A program made the translations under genes and the position numbers. From Hydrogenophaga sp. (GTDB lineage: Bacteria > Pseudomonadota > Gammaproteobacteria > Burkholderiales > Burkholderiaceae_C), in contig NZ_JAABRQ010000011.1 in NCBI RefSeq assembly GCF_011390835.1, positions 50,747 to 114,746 of the forward strand: a stretch of 64,000 nt of DNA, in the 5' to 3' direction. Below, piece after piece: positions 11,503 to 20,995 of the stretch. The notes beneath the pieces are model-generated. The model saw nothing but the letters and a program-made list of their open reading frames with translations, was not told the origin of the DNA and searched no databases. Each line of letters begins with the position of its first letter. Within the stretch, counting starts at the first letter, position 1.

Positions 11503-12318
11503 ATGCCTGAATTGCCAGAAGTCGAAGTCACCCGCCGCAGCTTTGCCGATCGCATCGCCGGCGCCCGCATCACCCATCTGCATCTGGGCAAACCCTTGCG
11601 CTGGCCTCTAGGCGTGGAGCGCGAGCGTCTGGTGGGTCAGGTGGTTCGTGCGGTCGGCCGGCGCGGCAAGTATTTGCTGGTGGAGCTGGATCAGGGCTGG
11701 TTGCTGCTGCATCTGGGTATGTCGGGCAGCCTGCAGTTCGCCACCGAGCTTCCACCACGCGGCATCCACGACCACTTTGAGCTGGCAACCACGCGCGGAC
11801 GGCTGCGCATGCACGACCCGCGCCGGTTTGGCGCGGTGGTGTTCGCCGAGACCCTTGACGACCCGGTGCCGAAAAAGCTGCTGGGTGGGCTGGGTGTGGA
11901 GCCGCTGGAGGCCGGGTTCGACCCTGTGTCCTTTCACCAACGGCTGAAGCAGAGGCGCGCCAGCATCAAACAGGTGCTGCTGTCTGGTGACATCGTGGTT
12001 GGTGTGGGCAATATCTATGCCTCCGAAGCCCTGTACCTCGCCGGTATCCGCCCCACCCGGGGCGCCGATCAGCTGAGCAAACCTGCCGCACGTCGGCTGC
12101 AGCAAGCTGTGGTGACGGTGCTGCAGCGCGCACTGGCGCTGGGTGGCAGCACGCTGCGCGACTTCTCCAATGCCGAAGGCCAGAGCGGCTACTTTCAGCT
12201 CGACGCCATGGTCTACGGCCGCGCAGGCCAGCCCTGCCGCGTCTGCGAGACACCCATCAAGACCCTTCGCCAGGGTCAGCGCTCGACCTTTTATTGCCCG
12301 GTCTGCCAAAAGACCTGA
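11503..12318 (+). CDS. mutM: Formamidopyrimidine-DNA glycosylase MutM
   Basis: Bifunctional glycosylase/AP lyase removing 8-oxoguanine and Fapy lesions from DNA. It has 271 aa. After Met removal the catalytic Pro is first in [11 protein letters not shown]. The H2TH region contains [13 protein letters not shown], and the C-terminal zinc finger is C-x2-C-x16-C-x2-C beginning CRVCETP. The frame is open upstream, but the MPELPEVEV start fixes the ATG at 11503. It is followed by a dynamin-like GTPase gene and mutY on the same strand. Confidence 0.97.
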   Translation: MPELPEVEVTRRSFADRIAGARITHLHLGKPLRWPLGVERERLVGQVVRAVGRRGKYLLVELDQGWLLLHLGMSGSLQFATELPPRGIHDHFELATTRGRLRMHDPRRFGAVVFAETLDDPVPKKLLGGLGVEPLEAGFDPVSFHQRLKQRRASIKQVLLSGDIVVGVGNIYASEALYLAGIRPTRGADQLSKPAARRLQQAVVTVLQRALALGGSTLRDFSNAEGQSGYFQLDAMVYGRAGQPCRVCETPIKTLRQGQRSTFYCPVCQKT

Positions 12319-12406
12319 GCCATGACTGCCCGGGTCCCGTGACTTTCCCGCTGTTTGCGCCGGCGAGCGCGATGCTATATTGGCCGCTTAATTCAGAGCA
12401 CGGCGT

Positions 12407-14350
12407 ATGAGCTTCATTCAGGATTTCGACGAGTACGGGGCGTGGCGCAAGCAGTTTGCTCTGCGGCTCAAGCTCTTGTCCGAGTGGCTGATCGATCACG
12501 ACCTCATGCAGCCAGGCGTGCGCGATCGCCTGGAGCAACTGCACGCCGAGGTCAAGAGCGACAAGATCATGGTGGCCTTTGTCGCCGAGTTCTCGCGCGG
12601 CAAATCCGAGCTGATCAATGCGGTGTTTTTCGCCGGCTATGGCCGACGTATCATGCCGGCGAGCGCGGGGCGGACCACCATGTGCCCCACCGAGCTGGCC
12701 TACGACGCCGAGATTCCGCCCTGCTTGCGCTTGCTACCGATCGAGACGCGTTTGCAACCCCAGTCGCTGCTGGACTGGCGCAATGCACCCAACAAATGGG
12801 AGCGGGTCGATCTTGATGTGAACGATCCCAAGCAGCTGGCCAAGGCGATCCAGAAGGTGGCCGAAGTCCGTCGCGTCAGCCGGGCCGAAGCGGCTTCACT
12901 GGGTTTCTGGAACGAAGAGACACCGGAAGACAACCCGCTGCCCGGGCCGGACGGGTTGATCGAGGTGCCGAAATGGCGCCACGCTCTGATCAATATGGCG
13001 CACCCGCTGCTCAAGCAGGGCTTAGTGATCCTGGACACGCCCGGACTCAACGCCATCGGCGCCGAGCCTGAACTCACGGTGAGCCTGCTGCCGCAGGCGC
13101 ACGCGGTGGTGTTCATCCTTGCGGCCGACACCGGCGTGACCAAGTCCGACCTGACCATCTGGCGCCAGCACCTGGCCGCCCTGGGCGAAGGGCGCGAGTC
13201 GCGGCTGGTGGTACTCAACAAGATCGACACTATGTGGGATGCCCTGAGTACACCCGAGCAGGTGCAGCTGCAGATTGCCTCTCAGCGCACCGATTCGGCC
13301 GACATCCTGGGCCTGTCTCCGCGCCAGGTTCTGGCGGTGTCGGCGCAGAAAGGCCTGCTGGCCAAAGTCAACCGCGACGAGAAGCTGCTGGAAGCTAGCA
13401 ACCTGCTGGAGTTGGAAGCGGCGCTTGGCGTCGGCCTGCTGGGACAGCGCCGAAAGATCCTCACCGCTGCCGTTTCATCAGGCATCGACGCCTTGCGCGA
13501 CGAAACCGGACGGCTGGTGCACATCCGGGCGCGCGATCTGGTGGAGCAGGTGCAGGAGCTGGAAGGCCTGCGCGGGAAAAATGCTGGCGTGATCAAGCAA
13601 ATGCGTTTGCGAATTGAGCAGGAGCAGGCCGACTTTGACGCCAGCGGTGCCAAGATCCAGGCGGTGCGCTCGGTGCACCTGCGCCTACTCAAGGATTTGT
13701 TCGATCTGTTGAGCGCGACCCAACTCAAGACCGAAGTGATGGAGCTGGCGCGCGCCCTCAAGCAGCCCGGCGTCAAGCTGGGCGTGCGGCGCGTGTACGG
13801 CCACACCTTCGACCGGCTGCGCGCCGGCCTGCAACAGGCCGACCGCCTGGCGGGTGAAATCCAGTCCATGCTGGAAGGCAGTTTCAAGGGGCTGAATGCG
13901 GAGTACGGTTTTTCGCTGCAGACGCCTGAGCCACCCAATCTGGCGCAATACATCAAAGAGCTGGATCTGGTCGAGAAGAGCCACTTGCAGTACTTGAGCC
14001 TGGGCAACGCCCTGCGCCTGGCCCAGCCCGAATTTGGCGAGCGCCTGGCGCGTGCGCTCATGAGCCGCCTGCGGGTGGTGTTCGAGAGCGCAGTCAACCA
14101 GGTCGAACTCTGGAACAAATCGGCCGCGGCCCAGCTCGATGCACAGCTGCGCGAGCGCCGGCGCAACTTTGGTCGGCGCATCGAAGCGGTCTCGCGCATT
14201 CAGCAGGCTGCCGGTGGTCTCAACGAGCGCATTCGCGAGCTGCAGATGCAGCAGGCTGAACTCAACCTGCTTGACGCCAAGCTCACCGAACTCACAGACC
14301 ACCTGCTGGCCTCGCCTGAAGAAGCGCCGGTCGAAGACGCGCTCGCATGA
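12407..14350 (+). CDS. Dynamin-like GTPase of unknown role
   Basis: A 647-aa protein with a dynamin-type G domain. The G1 loop is AEFSRGKS at residues 60-67, with Ala in place of the usual first Gly. The G2 threonine lies in GRTTMCPTE (88-96), G3 is DTPG at 210-213 and G4 is NKID at 271-274. The rest is predicted helical, with coiled-coil-like stretches around 355-410 and 570-640 and no convincing transmembrane segment. The four bases ATGA are shared with mutY, so it is translationally coupled to that gene. It could remodel membranes, as bacterial dynamin-like proteins do, or work with the neighbouring repair genes. The sequence does not decide. Confidence 0.85.
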   Translation: MSFIQDFDEYGAWRKQFALRLKLLSEWLIDHDLMQPGVRDRLEQLHAEVKSDKIMVAFVAEFSRGKSELINAVFFAGYGRRIMPASAGRTTMCPTELAYDAEIPPCLRLLPIETRLQPQSLLDWRNAPNKWERVDLDVNDPKQLAKAIQKVAEVRRVSRAEAASLGFWNEETPEDNPLPGPDGLIEVPKWRHALINMAHPLLKQGLVILDTPGLNAIGAEPELTVSLLPQAHAVVFILAADTGVTKSDLTIWRQHLAALGEGRESRLVVLNKIDTMWDALSTPEQVQLQIASQRTDSADILGLSPRQVLAVSAQKGLLAKVNRDEKLLEASNLLELEAALGVGLLGQRRKILTAAVSSGIDALRDETGRLVHIRARDLVEQVQELEGLRGKNAGVIKQMRLRIEQEQADFDASGAKIQAVRSVHLRLLKDLFDLLSATQLKTEVMELARALKQPGVKLGVRRVYGHTFDRLRAGLQQADRLAGEIQSMLEGSFKGLNAEYGFSLQTPEPPNLAQYIKELDLVEKSHLQYLSLGNALRLAQPEFGERLARALMSRLRVVFESAVNQVELWNKSAAAQLDAQLRERRRNFGRRIEAVSRIQQAAGGLNERIRELQMQQAELNLLDAKLTELTDHLLASPEEAPVEDALA

Positions 14351-15444
14351 GCGTCTTGCCCGCGGCGGCGGGCCTGGACCAGCTGCCGGGCGCGTTTGCG
14401 CCGCGCCTGATTGCCTGGCAACGCCAACACGGACGGCACGGCCTTCCCTGGCAACATACCCGAGACCCTTACCGTGTCTGGTTGTCTGAGGTCATGCTGC
14501 AACAGACCCAGGTGAGCACCGTGCTCACCTATTTCGACCGCTTTCTGCATCGATTCCCCGACGTCCAGTCGCTGGCTGATGCGCCTGCCGACGCGGTGAT
14601 GAGCCTGTGGGCCGGACTGGGCTACTACTCCCGAGCCCGCAACCTGCACCGTTGCGCCCAGGTGGTGGTGAAAGACCATGGCGGCGTTTTTCCCTCAACG
14701 GCGGCTCAGCTGCAGAACTTGCCAGGCATTGGGGCCTCGACCGCGGCGGCCATTGCGGCGTTCTGTCATGGCGAGCGGGTGTCCATCGTGGATGGCAATG
14801 TGCGGCGGGTGCTGGCGCGCTTGCTGGCATTTGACCAGGACCTGGCGCAGGTGGCGAGTCAGCGCGAGCTCTGGGCGCTGGCGCAAGGCCTGCTGCCGCA
14901 GTCTCCCACACCGGCTGATATGAGCGCCTACACCCAGGGTCTGATGGACCTGGGCGCTACCGTGTGCCGGCGCAGCCAGCCGCTGTGTGAACGGTGCCCG
15001 GTGCAGTCGCTCTGTCAGGCCCGTGCGAGTGGCGCGGTGACGCAGTTTCCGGTGAAGTCATCCAGGGTCAAGCGCCGTTCAGAAAGCTGGTGGTTGCTGA
15101 TGCTGCAGAGCCCGTCGCCAGCCCAGGGTGGGATGGACTTCTGGCTGGAGCGCCGCCCCGCGCCCGGCATCTGGGCTGGCCTGTTTTGCCCGCCGGTGCT
15201 GAGAAGTGAAGCGGAACTGCAGCAGCGTGTGCCGGCGCAAGCCTGGCAGGCAGCTCAGCACCTGCCGGCTGTTGCCCACAGCCTGACCCACCGCGAGCTG
15301 AGGCTGCATCCTGTGGTGGTGTGTGTGGACCGTTCGCTGGTTGCCGATTTTCTGGCGCCAGGTGAGTGGGTGACACCCGATGAACTGGCCACGCTCGGCT
15401 TGCCCGCGCCAGTGCGCAGCCTGTACCAGCAACTCGCGAGCTGA
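14347..15444 (+). CDS. mutY: Adenine DNA glycosylase MutY
   Basis: Removes adenine mispaired with 8-oxoguanine and so works together with MutM. It has 365 aa. The helix-hairpin-helix glycosylase domain contains SEVMLQQTQV (catalytic Glu48), LPGIGASTAAAI and IVDGNVRRVL (catalytic Asp). The iron-sulfur cluster ligands C-x6-C-x2-C-x5-C lie in VCRRSQPLCERCPVQSLC. The C-terminal NUDIX-like domain, with WAGLFCPPVL and a late HRELRL segment, recognises 8-oxoG. The start overlaps the GTPase gene stop. Confidence 0.96.
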   Translation: MSVLPAAAGLDQLPGAFAPRLIAWQRQHGRHGLPWQHTRDPYRVWLSEVMLQQTQVSTVLTYFDRFLHRFPDVQSLADAPADAVMSLWAGLGYYSRARNLHRCAQVVVKDHGGVFPSTAAQLQNLPGIGASTAAAIAAFCHGERVSIVDGNVRRVLARLLAFDQDLAQVASQRELWALAQGLLPQSPTPADMSAYTQGLMDLGATVCRRSQPLCERCPVQSLCQARASGAVTQFPVKSSRVKRRSESWWLLMLQSPSPAQGGMDFWLERRPAPGIWAGLFCPPVLRSEAELQQRVPAQAWQAAQHLPAVAHSLTHRELRLHPVVVCVDRSLVADFLAPGEWVTPDELATLGLPAPVRSLYQQLAS

Positions 15445-15458
15445 GGCTAAGGCGTGAA

Positions 15459-16382
15459 TCAGCCGACGTCCGTGGCGCGTTGGGTGCGCGCCGGCCAGTC
15501 GCCAATTTCCCGATGGCGCACCCGGGTGGACCAGTCGGATGCGAAGGTTTGGGACAGCGCCTCGACCAGGTAGACCGAGCGGTGCTGGCCGCCGGTACAA
15601 CCGATGGCCACTGTGACGTAGCTGCGGTGGTCACGCAGCATCTGTGGCAACCAGTCCCGCAGGAATGCTGTGAGCTGATCGCGCATGCGCAGCACTTCAG
15701 GCTGCGCTGCCAGAAAACTGGCCACAGGGGCGTCGCGCCCCGTCAGTGGCTTGAGTTCGGGCTCGTAGTGAGGGTTCGGCAGCATGCGCACATCGAAGAC
15801 AAAGTCTGCGTCCATCGGGATGCCGCGTTTGAACGCGAAAGATTCGAACACCAGCGTCAGCGGCGCCTGCGTGGCGCCCAGCAAGTCCTTGATCTGGCTG
15901 CGCAGCTGGGCCGGGCGAATCAGGCTGGTGTCGAACACCAGCGCCTGCTCGCGCAGCTCGGCCAACAATTCGCGTTCGTGCTCGATGGCGTCGGTGAGTG
16001 CGCGGTGTTGGTCGTTGGCGCTCTTGAGCGAAAGTGGGTGCACGCGGCGGGTTTCCGAGAACCGGCGCACCAGCGTGTCGGTCGTGGCGTCAAGAAACAC
16101 GGTGGTCAGGTGTACGCTGCGCTGGGGCCGTCCCTGCAACAACGCCAGGCGCTGCGGCAAACCAGGCAGCGAATCAGCGCTGCGCACGTCCATGGCGATG
16201 GCCACCTTGTCGGCGCGCAGGCCTTGTTCGAGCGAAATGAAGGCTTCCAGCAGTTCGGGGGGTAGGTTATCGACGCAATAAAACCCCACGTCCTCCAACG
16301 CGGTCAGCGCGACCGACTTGCCCGATCCAGACATGCCAGTGACCAGCACCAGGCGGATGGCAGATTCTTGGGATTCGTTCAT
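15459..16382 (-). CDS. rapZ: RNase adapter protein RapZ
   Basis: P-loop NTPase-family protein. In E. coli the homologue binds GlmZ/GlmY small RNAs and controls glucosamine-6-phosphate synthase. It has 307 aa. The N-terminal Walker A is [11 protein letters not shown] and is followed by [15 protein letters not shown]. The C-terminal RNA-binding domain carries [21 protein letters not shown] and [11 protein letters not shown]. The ATG at 16382 is chosen because it places the P-loop correctly; an upstream ATG would overlap recN. No recognisable glmS is nearby, so conservation of the E. coli function here is an inference. It is convergent with mutY. Confidence 0.93.
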   Translation of the reverse strand: MNESQESAIRLVLVTGMSGSGKSVALTALEDVGFYCVDNLPPELLEAFISLEQGLRADKVAIAMDVRSADSLPGLPQRLALLQGRPQRSVHLTTVFLDATTDTLVRRFSETRRVHPLSLKSANDQHRALTDAIEHERELLAELREQALVFDTSLIRPAQLRSQIKDLLGATQAPLTLVFESFAFKRGIPMDADFVFDVRMLPNPHYEPELKPLTGRDAPVASFLAAQPEVLRMRDQLTAFLRDWLPQMLRDHRSYVTVAIGCTGGQHRSVYLVEALSQTFASDWSTRVRHREIGDWPARTQRATDVG

Positions 16383-16392
16383 GTGGCTGATA

Positions 16393-18036
16393 TCAGGAGG
16401 TGAGCATTTCGCGCGCATGCGCCAGCGACGCTGCTGAAGCATCACCGCCACCGAGCATGCGGGCCAGTTCGCTCACCCGCGCATCCTCTGTGATCGCCTG
16501 CACCGAACTCAGTGTCTGCCGCCCGCTGCGTTGCTTGCTCACCAGCAGGTGGTGATCGGCACTGGCTGCGACCTGGGGCAAGTGGGTGACCGCCAGCACC
16601 TGCCGGTCGCGACCGAGCTGGCGCAGCAACTGGCCCACGGTTTGCGCCACCGCGCCACCGACGCCCGCATCGACTTCATCAAAAATCAGCGTTGGCGCCT
16701 GCCCCAGCTGGCTGGTGATGACCGAAATGGCCAGCGCGATGCGCGATAGCTCCCCACCCGAGGCCACCTTCCCCACTGGGCGCGGTGTCACACCAGCATG
16801 GCCCGCAACCAGAAATTCCACCTGCTCCCAGCCATGCGCCTGTGGTTCATCGAGGCGTTGCAGGCTCACCTCGAAGCGACCGCCGCCCATACCCAAGGTC
16901 TGCATGGTGGCAGTGACCGCTTTCGACAGGCGCGGTGCGGCCTGCTGGCGCAGTCGGCCGAGTGCCTGGATCTCGGTTTCGAAAGCCTGCCATGCCTGCC
17001 GCTCGGCCTGTTGCAGGGCGTCGATATCGAGTGCTTGGTCGATCTGCGCGAGTTCGGCGCGCCATTGCGCGTGCAACTGTGCCAGGTCTTCGGGTGCACT
17101 GCGGTAGCGCCGCGCTAGCGCCATCCATTGCGCCAGACGATCGTCGAGTTGGGCCAGACTGGCCGGGTCCTGGTCGGTGTGGCGCGCGACCTGATTCAGG
17201 CTGTGCACGCTGTCCTGCACCTGGGCCAACGCAGCTTCCAGTGTCTCGACGCTATGGGCAAACGCGGGCTCGATGTGGGCCTGGGCGCGCAGGGCGGCCA
17301 GCGCCCGGTGGATCAGCGCGGCTGCGCTGTCTTCCTGCTCGTCGAGCAAGCGGGCAGCCAGCTCTGCCGCCTCAATCAATCCCTGCGCATTGGCCAGGCG
17401 GCTGTGTTGCGTGTTGAGTTCGCTCCATTCCTCAAGCTTGGGGCTGAGCTTATCGAGCTCGGTGATCTGCCAGCCCAGGCGTTCGCTGTCCTGCCGCAGG
17501 CTGCTCTGGCGTTCGGTGGCGGCTTGAAGCGCTTTGCGTTGATCGCGCCAGTGCGTCCAGGCGGCTAGCGCTGAGGAACCATCTATGCCAGCGTATGCGT
17601 CCAGCAATTCGCGCACGGCGGCGGCGCGGGTCAGACATTGCCAAGCGTGTTGTCCGTGGATGTCCACCAGGTCGTCGGCCAGGGCCTTGAGCTGGCTCAT
17701 GGTCGCTGCGCCACCGTTGATCCAGGCGCGGCTGCGGCCGTCGGCATCGACCGTGCGGCGCAGCAGCAGGCTGTCTTCTATGGGGAATCCTTGAGCTTCG
17801 AGCCACGCCGTCACTTTGTCGCCGGCATCGAACTCGGCCGCGATTTCGCAGCGCGCTGCGCCCTCACGCACCACGCCGCTTTCGGCCCGTGCGCCAAGCG
17901 CCAACTGCAGGGCGTCAACCAGGATGGACTTACCCGCACCGGTTTCTCCCGTCAGCACCGAAAAGCCCTCGGCCAGATCCAGGTCAAGGGATTGCACGAT
18001 GACGAAGTCGCGCAAGGCAATACGTCGAAGGCTCAT
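16393..18036 (-). CDS. recN: DNA repair protein RecN
   Basis: SMC-like ATPase used in double-strand break repair. It has 547 aa. The N-terminal [14 protein letters not shown] and Walker [16 protein letters not shown] are family signatures. The long middle part is coiled coil. The C-terminal half contains the ABC signature [14 protein letters not shown] and Walker [13 protein letters not shown]. It lies between nadK and rapZ on the same strand; nadK-recN adjacency is widespread. Confidence 0.96.
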   Translation of the reverse strand: MSLRRIALRDFVIVQSLDLDLAEGFSVLTGETGAGKSILVDALQLALGARAESGVVREGAARCEIAAEFDAGDKVTAWLEAQGFPIEDSLLLRRTVDADGRSRAWINGGAATMSQLKALADDLVDIHGQHAWQCLTRAAAVRELLDAYAGIDGSSALAAWTHWRDQRKALQAATERQSSLRQDSERLGWQITELDKLSPKLEEWSELNTQHSRLANAQGLIEAAELAARLLDEQEDSAAALIHRALAALRAQAHIEPAFAHSVETLEAALAQVQDSVHSLNQVARHTDQDPASLAQLDDRLAQWMALARRYRSAPEDLAQLHAQWRAELAQIDQALDIDALQQAERQAWQAFETEIQALGRLRQQAAPRLSKAVTATMQTLGMGGGRFEVSLQRLDEPQAHGWEQVEFLVAGHAGVTPRPVGKVASGGELSRIALAISVITSQLGQAPTLIFDEVDAGVGGAVAQTVGQLLRQLGRDRQVLAVTHLPQVAASADHHLLVSKQRSGRQTLSSVQAITEDARVSELARMLGGGDASAASLAHAREMLTS

Positions 18037-18094
18037 GAAAAAGGGGGCAGGGATGTGGGCAGTGCAGCCCGGAGACCCTATTCTGACCGGGAAA

Positions 18095-19012
18095 TCAGGT
18101 GCCTTCGTTCCAGTGCAGTTTCTTTCGCAGCGTGTCGAAATAGCTCCAGCCTAAAGGATGCAGCAGGCGCAACTCATGCTCGGAGCGCCGCACGACGATG
18201 CGGTCGCCGTGCAGAAGGCTGGTGAGCGACTGCATGTCGAAATTGGCACTGGCGTCTTTGCCTGAAACGATCTCGACTGCAATCTCGCTGTTCGACGGTA
18301 AGAGGATCGGGCGGTTGGACAGGGTGTGCGGTGCAATCGGCACCAGAATCCAGCCGGCAATGGAGGGGTGCAGCAGCGGCCCGCCAGCCGACAGCGCGTA
18401 GGCAGTGGAGCCGGTGGGTGACGCGATGATCAGGCCATCGGCGCGCTGGTTGGCCACAAAATGCCCGTCCACCTCCACACGCAGCTCGATCATGCTGGCG
18501 ACACCACCCCGGTTGACCACCACGTCATTGAGCGCCGTGGCTTCAAATACGCAGCGCCCGTCGCGCCAGACCGACGCCGCCATCAAGGCGCGCGCATCTT
18601 CTTCGTAGGCGCCGCGCAAGATGGGGTGCAGCGAATCGCGGAAGGTGTCGAAAGGAATGTCGGTCATAAAGCCTAGGCGACCCTGATTCACGCCCACCAG
18701 TGGCAGGCCATAGCGCGCCAGCTGCCGCCCAATGCCCAGCATGGTGCCGTCGCCGCCCACCACCAGCGCGAGGTCGCAGGCGCTGCCCATGGCGGCGACG
18801 TCGAGCGCGGGGTATTGAGTCAGGCCGGTGTTGAGAGCGGTCTCTCGCTCCAGCGACACGTCGCACCCTTCGTCGTGCAGAAAATGGGCGATCTGGTCGA
18901 CCGCGTGACGTGAGCCGGGCGCCTGATACTTGCCGATAATGACCACATGCCCAAAGCGCAGTTTGCTTGGCTCGGTGGCCGGTGCGGAGCGGGCAGGGGC
19001 AGACGGGTTCAT
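18095..19012 (-). CDS. nadK: NAD kinase
   Basis: Phosphorylates NAD to NADP. It has 305 aa. The [12 protein letters not shown] motif is present, along with the NE/D-type segment [12 protein letters not shown] and the [13 protein letters not shown] motif. A short Ala/Pro-rich N-terminus precedes the VVIIGKYQ strand. It is divergent from hrcA across about 96 bp and is followed by recN 58 bp downstream. Confidence 0.96.
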   Translation of the reverse strand: MNPSAPARSAPATEPSKLRFGHVVIIGKYQAPGSRHAVDQIAHFLHDEGCDVSLERETALNTGLTQYPALDVAAMGSACDLALVVGGDGTMLGIGRQLARYGLPLVGVNQGRLGFMTDIPFDTFRDSLHPILRGAYEEDARALMAASVWRDGRCVFEATALNDVVVNRGGVASMIELRVEVDGHFVANQRADGLIIASPTGSTAYALSAGGPLLHPSIAGWILVPIAPHTLSNRPILLPSNSEIAVEIVSGKDASANFDMQSLTSLLHGDRIVVRRSEHELRLLHPLGWSYFDTLRKKLHWNEGT

Positions 19013-19108
19013 GGCCGGATTACAACATGCGTGCGCCCAGCGACGGCACCCCGGAAACCCTTGCCGCCAGGAGCGCCGGGGTCGGGCTCATGTCCTTAGA
19101 ATGGCGCC

Positions 19109-20134
19109 ATGCTGGATGATCGCGCGAAACTGCTGCTCAAGACCCTGGTCGAGCGATACATCGCCGACGGGCAACCCGTGGGATCGCGCACCCTGGCCAA
19201 GGCCGTCGGCATGGAGCTGTCACCCGCGACCATCCGCAATGTGATGAGCGACCTGGAAGAGCTCGGGCTGATCGCCAGCCCGCACACCTCTGCCGGGCGC
19301 ATTCCTACCGCGCGAGGCTATCGGCTGTTTGTAGACGCCATGCTGACCGTGCGCCGCGAGAAGCTCAGCGTGCCCAGCGACATCTCGGGTCCCGGGATTG
19401 AGGCGGGCCAGCCGCAGCGCGTGATCAGCCACGCGGCCAACATGCTGTCGAATTTGTCGCAATTTGTCGGCGTGGTGATGGCGCCGCGTCGCAGTTCGGT
19501 GTTCCGGCACATCGAGTTCCTGAGCCTGTCAGAACGGCGCGTGCTGGTGATCATTGTGTCGCCCGATGGCGACGTACAGAACCGCATCATCCATACCCAG
19601 GCCGACTTCACTCAGTCGCAACTGCTGGAAGCGGCCAACTTCCTGAATGCGCACTACGCGGGCCTGACCATGGAAGCGGTGCGTGAGCGCCTTAAGGGCG
19701 AAGTGGATCGGTTGCGAGGCGAAATTGCTGATTTGATGCGGGCTGCTGTAGACGTGAGCCCCGACGATCCGTCCGAGCAGGACGAGGTGGTGGTGGCTGG
19801 CGAGCGCAACCTGCTGTCGGTCAGCGAGTTCTCCAGCGACATGAGTAACCTGCGTCGCATGTTCGATCTGTTTGAACAAAAGACGCAGTTGCTGCGGCTG
19901 CTCGACGTATCGGCCCAGGCCGATGGTGTGCGCATTTACATCGGCGGTGAAAGCCAGGTCGTGCCGTATGAAGGCCTCTCGGTAGTGACTGCGCCCTATG
20001 AGGTGGACGGTCAGGTTGTTGGCACGCTGGGCGTCATCGGTCCGCAACGCATGCCCTACGAGCGCATGATCCAGATCGTGGACGTGACAGCCAAACTGGT
20101 GAGCAACGCGCTGAGTCACAGCAAAGGCGGCTGA
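19109..20134 (+). CDS. hrcA: Heat-inducible transcription repressor HrcA
   Basis: Repressor of class I heat-shock genes, binding CIRCE elements. It has 341 aa. The N-terminal winged helix covers about residues 1-90, with [20 protein letters not shown] and [18 protein letters not shown]. The C-terminal GAF-like domain includes RIYIGGESQ and [17 protein letters not shown]. No CIRCE repeat is visible in the 96-bp spacer with nadK, so I cannot argue for autoregulation. Two tRNA genes follow on the same strand. Confidence 0.95.
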   Translation: MLDDRAKLLLKTLVERYIADGQPVGSRTLAKAVGMELSPATIRNVMSDLEELGLIASPHTSAGRIPTARGYRLFVDAMLTVRREKLSVPSDISGPGIEAGQPQRVISHAANMLSNLSQFVGVVMAPRRSSVFRHIEFLSLSERRVLVIIVSPDGDVQNRIIHTQADFTQSQLLEAANFLNAHYAGLTMEAVRERLKGEVDRLRGEIADLMRAAVDVSPDDPSEQDEVVVAGERNLLSVSEFSSDMSNLRRMFDLFEQKTQLLRLLDVSAQADGVRIYIGGESQVVPYEGLSVVTAPYEVDGQVVGTLGVIGPQRMPYERMIQIVDVTAKLVSNALSHSKGG

Positions 20135-20160
20135 ACCCCAGGGCCTACAATTCATCTGGG

Positions 20161-20237
20161 GGGCCGTTAGCTCAGTTGGTCAGAGCAGAGGACTCATAAT
20201 CCTTTGGTCGTTGGTTCAAGTCCAACACGGCCTACCA
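20161..20237 (+). tRNA. tRNA with CAT anticodon (elongator Met or lysidine-type Ile2)
   Basis: A complete cloverleaf with encoded CCA. Acceptor GGGCCGT pairs with ACGGCCT, leaving a G1-U72 wobble, and the discriminator is A. The anticodon arm is GAGGA-CTCATAA-TCCTT, giving anticodon CAT. The variable region and T-arm (TTGGTCGTTGGTTCAAGTCC) resemble E. coli tRNA-Ile2, whose C34 is converted to lysidine by TilS, more than elongator tRNA-Met. It is not initiator tRNA, because the anticodon stem lacks the three G-C pairs. Confidence 0.9.
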
Positions 20238-20250
20238 CCCGAAATCTGGT

Positions 20251-20256
20251 TATAAT
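20251..20256 (+). promoter_or_regulatory. Possible -10 box for tRNA-Arg
   Basis: A perfect TATAAT lies 10 bp before the tRNA-Arg 5' end, between the two tRNA genes. A -35 box would have to fall inside the upstream tRNA and is not convincing. The second tRNA may have its own weak promoter as well as read-through. Confidence 0.4.
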
Positions 20257-20266
20257 TTGAGGCTTA

Positions 20267-20343
20267 GCGGCTGTAGCTCAGTTGGATAGAGTACTTGGCT
20301 ACGAACCAAGGGGTCGTGGGTTCAATTCCTGCCAGCCGCACCA
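20267..20343 (+). tRNA. tRNA-Arg (ACG)
   Basis: Acceptor GCGGCTG pairs with CAGCCGC, the discriminator is A and CCA is encoded. The anticodon stem CTTGG/CCAAG holds the loop CTACGAA, giving anticodon ACG (read as ICG). It lies 29 bp after the CAT tRNA. Confidence 0.95.
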
Positions 20344-20348
20344 CATGA

Positions 20349-20380
20349 AAAGCCTGCAGCCACAAGCTGCAGGCTTTTTC
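20349..20380 (+). terminator. Rho-independent terminator after the tRNA pair
   Basis: AAAGCCTGCAGC and GCTGCAGGCTTT form a 12-bp stem around a CACAA loop, followed by further Ts. It separates the tRNA operon from greB. Confidence 0.85.
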
Positions 20381-20434
20381 TTTGGCTCCTGCGTTTTGCT
20401 GGTTCTGGCCCGTCGTGTCACCATCCACCGCCCC

Positions 20435-20995
20435 ATGAGCAAGGCCTTCACCCGAGAAACCGACCCCGAAGACGATGATCTGCCGTCTGGGCCGCCGCTC
20501 GCGCCCGACGGCAAGAACTACATCACCCGGGGGGGCTACGAGCGCTTGCGGGACGAGCTCATGAGCCTGATCGACGACGAGCGGCCCCGCATCGTCGACA
20601 TCGTGCACTGGGCTGCCAGCAATGGCGATCGGTCAGAGAACGGGGACTACCTATACGGCAAGAAGCGGCTGCGCGAAATTGACCGGCGCATCCGCTTTCT
20701 GACTGGTCGCCTGGAAATCGCCGAGGTGGTCGATCCTTCCCTGCATGAAGGCTCCGATCAGGTGTTTTTTGGCGCCACCGTGGCCTACGCCGATGGCGAC
20801 GGGAGGGAGAACCGGGTCACCATCCTGGGTGTGGATGAGGCAGACACCAGCCAGGGCCAAATCAGCTGGATTTCGCCGGTGGCGCGTGCGCTGATCAAGG
20901 CGCGCGAGGGCGATGTGGTCAGGTTGGTGCTGCCTGATGGGCCGCAGGAGCTCGAAGTGCTGTCCGTGACCTATCCGACCGCCCGATTGGACTGA
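20435..20995 (+). CDS. greB: Transcription elongation factor GreB
   Basis: Stimulates transcript cleavage by backtracked RNA polymerase. It has 186 aa, longer than E. coli GreB by an acidic N-terminal extension (TDPEDDDLP). The coiled coil begins ITRGGYERLRDELMSL and includes the acidic tip region SENGDYLYGKKRLRE. The C-terminal FKBP-like domain ends around the SPVARALIKAREGDVV motif. The ATG at 20435 is downstream of the tRNA terminator, while earlier in-frame starts fall inside tRNA-Arg. Its stop codon directly abuts that of spoT on the opposite strand. Confidence 0.95.
   Translation: MSKAFTRETDPEDDDLPSGPPLAPDGKNYITRGGYERLRDELMSLIDDERPRIVDIVHWAASNGDRSENGDYLYGKKRLREIDRRIRFLTGRLEIAEVVDPSLHEGSDQVFFGATVAYADGDGRENRVTILGVDEADTSQGQISWISPVARALIKAREGDVVRLVLPDGPQELEVLSVTYPTARLD

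Noticed and set aside
19013..19108. A CIRCE element upstream of hrcA
   Set aside because: I looked for TTAGCACTC-N9-GAGTGCTAA and saw no convincing match.
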